A stretch of DNA of 64,000 nt. It comes from Phoebastria nigripes. Its lineage: Eukaryota > Chordata > Aves > Procellariiformes > Diomedeidae. The notes under the pieces were generated by a model. The model had not been told where the DNA came from. It searched no databases and saw only the letters and a program-made list of their open reading frames with translations. The stretch covers positions 785,542 to 849,541 of the forward strand of contig JAYKAV010001278.1 of the NCBI GenBank assembly GCA_035582835.1, in the 5' to 3' direction. The translations under genes were made by a program, and so were the position numbers. Positions 36,273 through 49,672 of the stretch are shown here, in pieces. Position 1 is the first letter of the stretch. Every line of letters starts with the position of its first letter.

Positions 36273-39200
36273 TATGTATATATCCTTTCTTAGATATCCT
36301 AGGACACAGCCTCAGACTATCCAAGCATAAACTATTGAACATGAAACACTAAAATATGATGACCCTATATGGTCAGATTTGCACTGGATTATGCTGAGGA
36401 CTAATCTGCAGGTGAACAAACCCCCTGTTATATATGCATAAATGTTGAACGTGAAAATAAATAAATAAATTCAGTGAGCTACCTGTATGCTAGTGAAATT
36501 AACTGAACAATTACTTAGTCTTCTGTTTTGCTAAAGCATCTTGACATAAATCTGTCAAAGAATTAACATGACTGAGCTACTTTGGCCCAACCCTTTATGA
36601 CAATATCTGTATAAGGAAATAAATGTAAGTGAACTACAAATAAAAAAGATTTAGTGTCTTCCTGGAGCTTTTATTTTCCTTGTGCTCTGTATTGACCAAG
36701 TCACAATTCAAATAACTGATAATGAAAAAACGACGTGTGCCTTGAACCTGTTTGGCTTTGCTGTTTAGGACTGGCACTCATCTGAAAGCTAGCTGTGTCA
36801 TAGGATACCAAGTTTCAATAATTTCCATTTGAATGTATTTTTTTCAGAACACTTAGTTATTTTGGTGTCAGTAGGATAATAATTATTGAATTTGTCACCC
36901 TTTTCTCTGCCTTTTTCAAGTTCATTGTGCCAATATTAAAGATCATTTAGGGAGGCTGTTTTATTATTTTACTTATATGCTGTAATTTATATTCTTCCCC
37001 CTCTTCTCACCAGAAGAAGAATCAAACAGTATAAAACAAATATAGTGAATTCAAGAGCCCTGTATGTTCTGATGTGTTGGAGTTTCAACCTTACTGCTGC
37101 TGTTTGCCTCTCTCCAGTGGCATGAAACAGATGTCACGTCTGCTAGCAACTTCAAAGGGGATTCCCCAGGCATGAACATGTGGGAAACTTAAAGCTGATA
37201 TTGTTTCCCGGGGGAAGCTTGTTCCTTCTGGTGCTCACTTGTGTTCCCCATTAGATTAGGTTCTTCGGTCTGCAAAAGCCGACTGTGCATACAACGGGCA
37301 GAGCCTGTTTTACTCTTAGCTCAGGTTTGGAGGCTTTTTTTAAACTTAACTGTGTTTGCTTTTTTTTTTTTTTAATTATTATTTTCATTTGTGCGGGGAT
37401 GCCAAAGCTCCCTAAAATAAATAGTCATGTTGGTGAAAGATTTTTGGAACTAGAGCTCAGAAGTCTGTAATCTCTGTTTAGTTCAGAGTGTTCCTGTGGT
37501 TGATGCTATTTTCCCTGTATTTCCTCCTTTCGTAACTACCTTTTTTCTCCAGAGCTAGACAAGGTAGAAATGGGTCCAGATTGTAGGTATATCTGAGGAG
37601 AGAAGCTATAGACAGATATAGGCTGGGTTTGTGAAGCGGATAGCCACCTGTAAGAAATGGCTGCAATAAAAATAAATGTAATAAAGAGTTATAAAGTCGA
37701 GTTCAGAGGAGCGGCCTCCACTTGTTCAGGAAAATATAGTCAACTCTGTTACTTAGTTTTCTCTCTGTAAACTTTTGAAACAAACTGGCATCACTATACA
37801 TGCAAAATGTAAAATGTTATGTAAAGCTCATGCTTATATACATTTATACACAAATATTTTACATAATAATTAAAGCATTAAAAAAATTCAATTACTTTGG
37901 ATAGCAAGAGTGAAAGCGATTTCCCGTCCCCCCTGCCCCCATCCCTTCCCTGGTGCTCGTATGTGTCCTGAACTGTTACACGGTTACCTACTGTCTGAGC
38001 CAGATTTGAGTGGGTGGTATAAAAGTAAAAGCTTTCCATGTCATGGCAGATTTCTGGGGCAGTCTATTCATAATGCCCTTAACTTTCCTAATTATATGGG
38101 AGTTTTGATCAGGCAGTACTCTTAGATTTCTGTAAGATCTATATGCAGGAAAATAACTTCAAAGTGCCTTGCCTTCAAATGCAGCCATTTAATAGTAATG
38201 ATTTAATAGTGTTGCAGTACTGATTGATAATTTGAGAACGTTCACTGAAAATCGGATTTTTTTTCTTGTGTAGGAGACTAATTCCTTGTGAGGATTTTAT
38301 AATTTCCTCTTTTTCTCATTAGCAGCTCCCACAGAACATGTGCATGGCAAAGATGAGCTAGAAATCCTAAATTTACAAGACGTCCCACTGGGAGTTAGTT
38401 GTGCTATAGATTTAACTAAAAGGAAATCAGGCAGCCTAATCCTGAAGTAAAAAATACAGCTTGGTTCACGTGAAGTGTTGCAAATGCATTAAGTTACTTA
38501 AATAACTATCTTTTAAAATTTATTAATGAAGTCTAGCCTAATTTTAATCAGTGAGATTTAAAAATGCTTTATATTGTGTGTTTTCAACGTAAATGTTTTA
38601 TAGATGTACATTAATCAGGAGAGTTCTCTACCTAACTGGAGACACTATCTATCATTGTATGTTGTTCCAAGAATGATTATGAGCATAATATTAAACATTA
38701 TAGACAAAATTCTCCCATGATTACACACCAGTCTGCATCGCATCACTGAGGTAAGCAGGCTGAGGAATTTCTTGTCATATTCTACTTTGTGCAAGACCAG
38801 TCTAGAAAAGGGGGAAAATCACATTGTTCCTACTTCCATGTTTCTTATTGGATCTGCTGTTTCACTGGCATAAAAATTGGGTGATGCAGGAGAAATTTGA
38901 GACTCTAAAGGCACTCAAGTGTTGGCATTTTAAACGTCTCTGTTGTAAATTGATCACAATCCTGCTGTATGCCTTGGTAGATGAAGTCAAACGCCTACCC
39001 CCCTCACACCTATATCTATTGAATTAAAGAAGGTTTGTTCAAGTGGAGCAGTTGGTTCTAGGAAATGGAATTGTAATTTTAAAACAAAAGATGAAAAGCA
39101 CTGTATATGCTAATGCTTTTTATTGGTAGTTATTTTCTAAAGTAAATGAAAACCTAGAATTGCCCTAGCATTGCATGATATAGAAGATGATAATTCATAA

Positions 39201-42200
39201 TAGCTAGTACATTAATTAACTTTTATAACAGATGTTCTATGAATTTGCTGAAATGTGTACTTTGTTGTTTTGTAGTTCCCAGTGAGTCTATTGAGTGATA
39301 CAATTTGTTGCTAAAGCTTGTTTACTGCAACTAAAAATCTAGAGAATATTGGATTGTTTTATGTCATCACTTCATTTTTATGGTTTGCAAAATACTAGCA
39401 AACTTAAACTGAAGTCAGCGAAGGAAGGCAACACAGGATTTCAACAAGGGCATCTGTAAATAACAGCACAGATAACTTTATGCACAAACCATGAAAAATC
39501 ATCTCTGGCCTGTTGTCAGTTACCCTTGTCAAAACTGTCAATAACAAGGCACTGAGCCTAAGTGCCAGCCATTGCCTAACCGGAAAGGCTTACTTCAGAT
39601 TGCCCACAGTTACAAAGAACTATGAAGATATAAGGTACATAATTGAAAACAGGTCTCTGATAAGAGTGCAAAAGACAAAGAAGTGGCCATATGTTCTTCT
39701 CATTCTTACAATCTGCACTACCANGATCACCTTCTGAGATCCAATCTTTTTCACAAAATCCACAAAGTAAAGTAGAATTGCAGGAATATAAGGCAATGGT
39801 GGAACGCCCACTGGACATCTTTATCTGGAACACAACATAGACATCCAAGCAAGAATAGCTTATCCAACTAGAAGCATTACTACCTGGAAATCATTTATTC
39901 CTTAATTAAAATGCGAGATTTTCAGGAAATTGGTAAGCTTTCTGAAATGAATGGAAATAGACTGCTTAACACCTTTTGAGGATCTGGGCTAGTGTGTTGA
40001 CCTATGTGTTGGCTAATGAACCTTCAAGATGCATCTTTTGACCAGGAACCAGCTCCTAGGCTACGATGGTAAATGACAAGGGTTTTGACATGGTTATTTC
40101 TTCTAAAAAGCCTCACAAAGAAGTTAGAGGAAGTTTCACAAAAAAATTTGGCTTTTAATGTTATCCTGAAAACATCAGAATTGCATCTGAAAGCAATTTA
40201 TAATCCATCACAAAACTCTGTTTTGACATGTGTTTTGTTAATTGAACTTCTGAGGATGTGCAATTCCAANGTGTCTAAGGAAGCAGTGTTGCTTACCTGT
40301 TTCACGTATTCACAGCTAAGCTAAACTTTCATCTTTATTCTGCTCAGCATTGCTGTTTCTACTAAGACCTAATACATTATTCATAACTGCTTCTAATTTT
40401 GGCCTAACTTTGAACTGAGATAATTGGAGTGTCTCCAATTGTCTTATATGTTCACACATCAAAGAGCATCAAGTCAGCAGTCAGCATTGTTCTTGTGTTA
40501 TATGTATGTGCGTGTTTTAAAGAGTGAGGAAATACTGTTTTGCTAGTGATGTTGGGACATTCCCCATTCTTATTCAAAAATAAATGATGATAAATTCATA
40601 ATGATCTTATAGAAGGGGTGCCATAGGTTACTATGTCCAATGCTGCAGATCTGGGTCTTAGGACAAAACTCATTGGAGGCAACTGAACTCATCTAAGTGA
40701 CTTCCGTAGGTTTTAGATAAGGCCCCAAGTAAAGGTTGATTTTCAGCATTACCTAATCACTCCTTTCCCTTTGGTGCTACAAGAGCGTTATGCAGAAATC
40801 GTCAACATTTCCAGGTACCCTAGGTATCCTTTATTTGCTTTTCTTCTGTTTCCTTCTTTCCCCCTCCAAACTCAACTCAAATTCAGGTGAAACTGGTAAG
40901 GAGTGCAGTGAGAATCAGAAGATGCTTGCTGTTCAAGTAGTGGGATTTGCTGGGTAATTTTATTGAGTACTGCTTGGGAGGATGCAGTGTGCAAGGTCCT
41001 GCTTTGCTGAATTAGCCTTTGATGCACAGCAAGTTTATGGCTTGAAATGACACCTGTTTCCTAAGAAACTGAGAATGTAGTAAGACACATGGGTTCTCCT
41101 CCAGGAATAGGAGATATGCTGAGTATCTGAGACTTTGATGAGGATGGGGAGAGCAGGGTTTAGATCTGGGCTAAAGAGTGCTGCTTGAACTGCTTTGCAT
41201 TGCAGCTGGTTTGAATCTGATTGCATCAAATGAAGGAAACTCGCAGAGGCTCAAGTATCATGTGCCTAATTCCTGTTTGAAATTTTGCAAATATCCCATA
41301 ATAACTCCAGTTGTTTAAACCTTCATGCAACATCACAAATGTTACAGTGCCTTTTTTCTCCCTGCAAGTTAGATGCAGTTACAAGGAGCCTCTCACTAGC
41401 GTGCCCTTATAGACATTTGCAGTGTATGAAATGATGAAAACTGTTTTTTGGGGATTAACATGTTAAGCACTAAAGTGCTTTACTGTATAATTTGCAATAA
41501 GCCATATTACTTTTTTTCTACAATCACAAGTCACTATTCTAATTACTGAGCTAAATGGCCTCATCTTTTTTTATTACTGTTTTTCCTTATAATCCCTTCC
41601 TCTGTATTGCGATGATACACTTGACTTTCAAAGTCAGGTTCTGCTATATTTTGTGTTTTAAACGCGGATACAAATTGTCTCACTAACATGCCTAGCAAGA
41701 GCAAAAAATTAAAGATTTTTCTAACTTTTTTTTTAAGTCTGGATATACTATCTCTGTCAAAGTGACTATTAATATTCTACACACCCAGGAGCTCCACCGA
41801 ATTGAGATCATAGCGCTCCAAATGTTACAGCACTGAAGTTACACCCCAAGTTAATACGCATAGGTAGTACTTAGATTTATCTTGAAGTTGCCCGTTCAGT
41901 TTCCTACCAAGATCTCTGCTCAGTTTAGAAGATAACTAAAGTTACTACAGACTGCAAATGGTTGATATATCTTCCTTGGCAACAGATTAAAAAATAGCAA
42001 AATACAGTTTGAACTGGATTCAGGCAGCCGCAGATACCAGCAAGATTAGTACCTATTAACTGAAAATCTAGTCCCTTGCTTTATAAATAGATCACAGTTC
42101 CTTTCTGTACCTCTCAATTCTTCTTTTCATATTGTTGATGAATAAATAGTAGAAGATGTTGATTTTTAAAAAAAAAAAAAATTCTCCCTCCCAAAGAATG

Positions 42201-45200
42201 ATTTATACCATGCCTGTTGGGCAGTTAGGTAGTTTACTTAAAAGTCACCTACTTGTTTTTAGGAAGTAGTTATTAGGTGGGTTTATTTATTCCTTTTTAG
42301 TACTTTGGTTTCATATTTTGACCAAAATGCGTTATTTTGCAATTGATTTTTGAAAGAATGAAGTAGTTAAAAAGGAAAAGGGAACATGTTTAACAAGTCC
42401 ATTATGCCCAAATGCTCCCAAGTATAGTTTTGAAGGTGATAGCTCTAATTTTTCTGTGATACTGTTTGCGTTTGTATAAATTAAGTGTTATCTTGGGTTT
42501 TATCAGACTTTGAATTTTATCAGACTTTGGGCTATATCCTGAACATGGATGCATCTGTATGGCCAGAGAGTTCCAGTAGTTAATAGTTTGGATTTTATTT
42601 GAAAGTCTTGTCTGAGAGGATGCTGTAAGTTAGCGCACTGTTGTGTGCTAACTGGGGAGCTTACAGGTAAATTCATGCCTGAATTTTTGAATACAAATAA
42701 AATTGTACCCTCAGTTGGGTGTGTGAACTCTGGTCTGAGAAGTGGTCTGGAATGTCGCAGTAGGACAAAATAATCTGGAGTTTGCCTTTGAGGAACAAAA
42801 TAGCCATTCTCAGAAGTTACAGCTGTGGATTGGTCCAAACACTGAAACAGCTGAAGCCTTCTTGCTTCAACAGATTTGGCTACAAGTGAGTGACTTTAAA
42901 GCATTTTCTGTAACTACGTTGCTTTTGAAAGATTTAAATATTAATTCAACTACTAATAATATTCTGTCTTTTAAAACTATCAATCAGGTCTTTAAAATTT
43001 GATATTTTACAATTCACATTATAAAGGAAGTGCACTTACACTGCTGCTATAATAATTATAATGATATTTCACATTATTTTTTTATTTAAGCTTTTTTTAT
43101 GCTTAAATATCTTAAAATTCACTATGCACTTATGCCCAAATTATTTGAACAGGAGTTTAGATTCTGTCCCTTTAAAGTACATGTCAAGGCTTAGACACAC
43201 TGTTGCTGTGTTGCCCTTTACCTACAAGCAAGTACCTATCATGGGCATTTGCAATATGTGTGGATTTCTTTCAAGTGTATTTTTCGTCATCTTTTTTTTT
43301 TTCCCCCCATATAAAAAGGTAACCTTTAACAGCAACAGCTAGCTGGCAATACAGTCCTCAAAACTGAGCTAGCTAAGTAATCTGCTCACATTTCTGATCG
43401 TTTTGAGGAGCGTTCCTGTATAGTTATGGCAAATGGCCCAACATCATCTTTCATATCCTTTTAGTGATAATCTGTGTTCAGCTTTCAGCTGCAAGGGACT
43501 AAAAGAATGTTTCAAGCCCACATAGAGTCTGACAAGAGGTCGCGGCTGTGTACAATTTAGAACAGCAAGCTGCGTGTTCCCTATTGCAGCAGTGAAGATG
43601 GTCAGGGTTTTATTTATTTAGTATTTTTTTTAGCATTATTCAAATACAGCTGATATTCACCAGAAAAAAATTGAAAATCAGCAGTTTTTTTAGTTCCATG
43701 CTAGCAGAATAAATAATTTGGTAAGACTATGAGAAAGTAGGAGGATAAGGGTGGATTGAAGATGCAGAGAAGTTTTCTTCTTAACATGTTGGTGAACAAT
43801 AAGGAAAGAAAAATCAGCCCAGGAAAGGCATCGCTTACCTTGTAAGCTTTTAACCTTTCCCCAAATGCCTGTCCTGCAAATCTCCTGAAGTCCCATGTTC
43901 AGCTACCAGCGTTTTTGCTACCCATATTTTCCTTCCCCTCCTCCAGCCATCTTCTTCCCCCTTCCCCCAACTTCCTATTAGAAGGAAAGCTACCAAGAGC
44001 TCATAAGTAACAGGCTCATGCTTTCAATCAAAGGAGAGAGCTGAATAGCCTTCCACTCGGAGTGAGTTCAGCGGATCTAGAGTCAGGGCCCCTTCATTAA
44101 TGAGAAAGGAATCTGTTCACCTTCTGAAATCTTTCAGCGCTCCCTGAAGCTGCCTGAACCACACAACTTGCATTTCTCATAAGTTTCCCTCCTGTGGCCA
44201 CAGTTCCATTTCTCTCTTTCTCTTCTTCATCCCTTGAAAACCAAAGATGCAAAGGTAATTTCCCTGCTCTTGCACGAGTAGATTCTGAGGTTCCTGATCT
44301 TTATTTGCTCATTAGGAGATACCATTTCAAATTAATTCCCTCCTTTCCCTGGCCCCCAAACCCTTGGTTTCGGTGAAAAAATTAGTTGGGCTTAGAATTA
44401 TATGCAAGGAAAACTAACATTTGCGTCAGGCTTGCCAGGCATGTGTGCAGTGCAGGTCCAAACATTGGTTTTGATTCTCAGGCTCAGTGGTTTCCACTCA
44501 CAGTTTTTTTCACTCAAACTTCTTGTTTAAGTTCACACCAGCTGAGCTTTGTTTTGAGTTTATAGGGGTTAGAATGAACCCTGGAAATTCAAATGCAAAG
44601 CTCCACTGGAACAGCTGGTGTTCTCTCTTTTGGTCCAAACTACATTACCACCTAAAATGCTAAAATCATCCTTAGCTCCTGAAACAGCCCAGGTTTGNTG
44701 AAAACCTCATTAACCTAGCATGATACCTGCGTGGTGTGGGAGATTTTATTAGCTGATTTTTTTGCACTAATTCTATATCATAAATATTAATATGACCTCA
44801 ACACCCCACTACATCAGAAATTGTAGATCTTCATTCCATGTGTTGTCAGAAATAGAAAGGCATTCTTTGTCATTATTTCAAAAATGAATTTTTTACTATG
44901 TCTGTGTCTATGCTATGTCTATAATGTTAAAGGAATAGTTACTGTCAATGAGAAAATAAACCAGTGAGGAAAGACATCCTATGTGACTTCTATCAGATGG
45001 GTCCCAAGCTTGCACAGAACAAGTATCCAGTTGTTATTCTATGGATGGTCTCTTATATAATACTTTGGTCTGGGTACCAATGTTTTGGTAACACTCCTGC
45101 TATGATCACATATTTAAATATACATGACTTTGCTTGTGACAAGTATGGGGGAAGATGCTTTGTGTGTGAATGTGAATTGAAAAGGAATGGGAATTGATAA

Positions 45201-46783
45201 GAAATGTGTGCTTTATAGATTAAATGTAGCTGAGCATTGGTTTAGGTTTTGATGGTACCTTTGACATCAGGCAGTTTCGGTTCTCGTTATAATATGCAAA
45301 CGGTTATGGTCAAAATTCAGACTGAATTGGCCAAATTCAGATTTCTGTTAGTCTTTAGATCCATTCCACTTCAAGAGTTATCTTTTTCTATTAATGCATA
45401 ACCGATAGTGAAAAATTTTCTCTTAATTTCCCTGGTGGAATCAGGAGAAAAAGTCATAATACATAAGAAAGAGGAAATAAATTTTTGATTGTTGAGCTCT
45501 GTTTGTTATTTTATGTTGATAGTATATACACCTCGAGGATATAGTGACTAACTGAAACTGAAAATCTGAGTGAAAAGTACCTAGAATTCTTGAATAAAAA
45601 AGAAATAACTTGTCAAGACAAGCCCTGTGCAATAAATATTTCCATGGGAGAAAAGAATGACTAGAGAATGCATAACTGGAATACTGTGTATGTGATGTTA
45701 ATTGCTGTGGGTGCTGATTGCTTGCTAATTTAAATAGATATTGTGAGTGCTCAAAACCAGGGTATGAAGTGCTGGCAGTAGCTTTCTCTGCCTGACAATC
45801 ACGTAAAAGAATAATTTGTGATTGGAATTACAGATATAGCTGTAAGATTATAGGCACGACCAACTATGTTTCCCTCTTCTTCCCTTCCAGTTATTTTTTT
45901 TCATGCCTAAAGTAATTTAATTGAGGATTGAACGTAATTGGATCAGAACATAAGGACGAAGGTATCCCAAGTGGAGGTCAGTAGTACTGTAGCAGTAAGT
46001 TAAGATGCTGATGTATTGCAAAGCACATCACTGCAGCAAGCGACTGTAAAATCTGCCAAACAGAGTGCCAGTTTGTTGTGACTCAGTCACTGGCACATGA
46101 ACAGCTGATCGGTTGTTCCTGGTGTCAGTGGTGAATATACTTAAGGCTACATATTTGTGCTCCTGCCCATGCCTACTCTTCCAGCTGTTCAGTGGCAGTG
46201 CCTGCTGGCACGCTCCGTAGTAGCCTACGCAGGAGAGGGGAAGCGTTCACTTCTGCTCTCCAGGCTTGTTTTTATACTAGCAAGCATTTCTCTCCTTGCC
46301 ATCATTTCAAATCAGGGAAGGGAGCTGCTGCTTGCCAGGAGTGCGCTCGGGCTGTGACCTCCGACTGCTCCTGTAACGAGGCTCCCGGGGTGGCTGCTGT
46401 GCTCCTCTCGCCTGCCTGGGGAGCTCAGCCTCCCCGCTGAGCCTCGCGCCCCAACGCTTCCCAGCTGGCTGTGCAGCCTCACAGTCCTACTTGCTACTCT
46501 CTGCCCTTTGAAAAATGAAGAAATAAAAGCTTTTAAAGCATAAAACTCCTCCTCTCTCATTGCTCGGTGCTAGCATTGCTTTGAAATGTAGCTAGTATTC
46601 CCTTGTACTTCAAACAAGCCACTGAAACTCCGGGTTAATTCTCACAACACACCTATCACTGATGGATTTGTGTGTGTGCACGTGCGCTGCAGGAGTGCCT
46701 TGAGGCCCCGTCGTGCAGCTGTACCAAAACCAGGCAGCAAGGAGTCATCCTGGCTGCAGTCCGTGGCCTCTCTGTGTTGCATG
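36273..46783. other. Intergenic; no gene recognised
   Basis: 10.5 kb of mostly AT-rich DNA. Open frames are short (111 codons or fewer) and have no family resemblance. A few less AT-rich pockets (about 37.08-37.24, 44.0-44.2 and 46.15-46.45 kb) could be conserved non-coding elements, but I see no decisive motif. Confidence 0.5.
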
Positions 46784-46875
46784 TGGGGAAACTGAGGAAG
46801 GCAGAAGTGGAAGTAGCTGGCCTGGGTCACACACTAGGTGAATCGTGGAGCTGGAAGGAGAGCCTGGGTGGCCTG
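46784..46875 (-). mobile_element. MIR-like SINE relic
   Basis: Read on the plus strand it shows the reverse complement of the MIR core: GGGGAAACTGAGGAAG, then CCTGGGTCACACACTAGGTG, then GTGGAGCTGGAAGGAGAGCC. These match the familiar MIR words GGAAACTGAGG, AAGGTCACACAGCTAG and GTGGAGCTGGGATT. The element is therefore in minus orientation. The 85-codon open frame across it is incidental. Confidence 0.7.
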
Positions 46876-49619
46876 GACCTTTCACCAGTTGCCTTCTTCC
46901 CAAGCCCCAGGTGTCATCTGAATATTTGACTTCCATTTTGCAGCCTTGCTTGGCTTCCCCCCTCTGGAAACATGGGCATCGTTTGAGCCCCTATGGTGCA
47001 ATGACCTGGCTTTTTTCAGGGTTTTTCCAGTTAGGCTCACCATGAAGAACAAAACTCCTAATCATAGCTGAAGCTCCTTGCAGTGATTAAAACTGCACTG
47101 AGCCCACAGCAAATGGCAGGAGAGCATTTCAAGGACTGCTTGATTGTGAACTGTTCCCTGCAGCTGTGCCCAGAAGAAGTTTATTTAAAACTTGTGTTCC
47201 TATTTCAGTTTTCTGAGAGGAGCATTCAGGCTGTTTTAAATTCTGCCCAATAGAAACTAAATTAAATCTTACTGTCATCTATCTTCTATATTCGTATTAT
47301 TTTAGAATCGATTAAAAGCTTGTTTACTGTTATGTGGGCTGCTCTGGATTTTCAAGTAGGCAAAGAATGTGATCCTTTGAATTATTTAAGGCTGTGTTGG
47401 AACAGTTACCTATTTACTTTTTCTATTGCTACTAAATTTCAGAAAAGGCTAAAGGGGGGATAAAAAAGGCCTGGGTTTATTCACGCAGACAACTCTGCAA
47501 GTCCCACCTGTTGCCACACAGGAGGGGTCTGTCCTTAAACCTTAATGCAAAAAAACAATGCAAAATTTGGGAGCCTTTGCCTTCTGTTTTGTTACTGCTG
47601 AGGTTAGCNAGTCAAGGGTCAGGGCATTAATCAGTGACTATGGTGCAGAAAGAGTTGCTAAACTTGTGGTGAAATACGAGCTTGCTGTCATGGGAACAGA
47701 GTGGGAAAGGCAGCCTTCAGGAAGAGCCAGCCTTACCCAGCCACCGGCAAGGGGGAGAGCCTGGGAAGGGCACCTCTGCCTGGAGCACTGGTTTAGTGCT
47801 GATTTACATCCGTGCTTGTGTGTACTCTGTGTTTAATCTTCATTTTTATGGATTTTCCTGTATCCTTTAACAAGTCAGTAGCCTGCTAGAGTCTGTTCCC
47901 TAAAAAGTCAGGCATCAAATGCCTGATTATTGTTCCTTGGTCTGAATGGTGAGAAAGGACCAAGTAGTTAGGGTGAACTCCACAACCCCAAAAGTTTCTG
48001 AGATGTTATCTTTGCCCAGCAGTAACTGAAGCTCTAAATCTTTCTTTACTCAGTCCACTGACAAGTTTCCTTTAGCACAAACAGCCATTTAAGAAAGGAG
48101 CTGTTAGCGATGTGTACAGCTTTTACAGTGCAGTTCTGAGTCACGATGCTGGAAGGTGCTGAGCAGATGTAATGCCCATCAATTTGTTGTTATCAATTAC
48201 AAGAGAGGACTGCTTCATGCAGATGCTCCCTTTCTTTCATGCACTCAGGCAGCCTGACTTCTTTATTTACTTTTTTCTTGTTTAATTTGTGACCAAACCA
48301 AGAGGATGCTGCTTTTGTAAAGAGATCTATCTCAGTTAAGAGATTATTATTTATTTCTTTAGAATACGCAAATCAAATTTCATGTTCTCATTCAAAGCAG
48401 AAACTCTTTTCTCCTGGGTATCACTAGTCTACAGGGAAAGCTATTGCACTTTAATATAATTCCTGAACCATTAATCACACTGACTATAGTTTTGCAAGAG
48501 GCAAAGCTTTAGTTGCTTACAGTCTGTTCTTTAAACATAAGCTATTTATTTACTCTGCATTCTCACTCCTCCCTTAAGACCTTTCATTCAGAAATGAAAA
48601 ATGTAAGGGCATACCAGTTCGTTCTCTCACTTAAGTATGCAAACGCTGTTTTCAGAGCTTTTTTTCTGTGGCAAAAGCAAGGTCAAAAGGTGTGGCAGAA
48701 GGTAATATAAAATAATGTGTCCAAACTAGATTCTGGTTATAATTTGGAAGCATTCAGTACTGCCAGCTGTTTTGTAGTCCTGAAACACATATGGATGTCC
48801 CATAGCACAAGTCAGAGAAACCTGGCAATTGCTCTAATTTGTTCATAGTCTCTGTGGCTCCCAGGGACCTGGGCACAATGCAGAGATAACTGGGGGGTCT
48901 GGTCGTACCCCACCTGAGCTTACTGCGTTCGGCTGCTGCTTTGCTATCCTAACCTGCCCATCTCCCTTCTCTACAAGTAGTGCAGACTTACTCTTCTCAT
49001 TTCAAATGATTATCAAAGCTAGNGATAGATGTTATTCAGTATTACCTCTGCAGACATCATCAGCATATGAGATAAATAATGCTACTCTCGATGTGTTATG
49101 GCTATTCTAGTTTATTCTCAAAAATCCAGTTTGGCTAAAATGGCTGCGTGTATTACTGAGAGACTTACAGTACAGTTTTAGGATTCAGTTACTCTGTGTT
49201 GTAAGACAGTCTATTAGTTGCATAAAAAAAAAGAAGTAACATTCGTTTCCGTTATTGCTTGGTGGCAAAAACTGTAATGGGATGCCTATTCCTGATGATA
49301 AACATGTACAGTCCCTGAAAGCAAAAGAAATTTTGGCCAGACTATTCCTAGCCTGTATTTTCCTAACTTCTTGCCCTTTGGTGGCTAAATTGTATTGGTA
49401 TTGCTTTTGCAGATTATTTTTATTTCATTTAAAGACCTGTTTCTCATTTTTAAAAAAGAATTAAAACTTACCTCTGAAAATCAGACTTATTTTCAATCTG
49501 TTATTTTTCACTGTCAGTTTCCTAACCTATTTCCTTCCTCAAGGGACTTAAATATATGAACTTCTAAATACAGGGATAGGCAGTTTTTCTCCTCCTTCTA
49601 TTTCTTTTCTTTCTAAGGG

Positions 49620-49622
<3 letters not shown>

Positions 49623-49663
<41 letters not shown>

Positions 49664-49672
49664 TTTTTTTTT
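49623..49672. repeat. Poly(T) tract interrupted once
   Basis: T36, then AA, then T12. No SINE or retrocopy body is evident on either side, so it is best called a simple repeat. Confidence 0.9.

Noticed and set aside
46672..46929. 85-codon plus-strand open frame
   Set aside because: It overlaps the MIR-like relic and has no protein family resemblance.
49623..49672. Poly(T) tract as the tail of a processed pseudogene
   Set aside because: No retrocopy body with coding similarity flanks the tract on either side.
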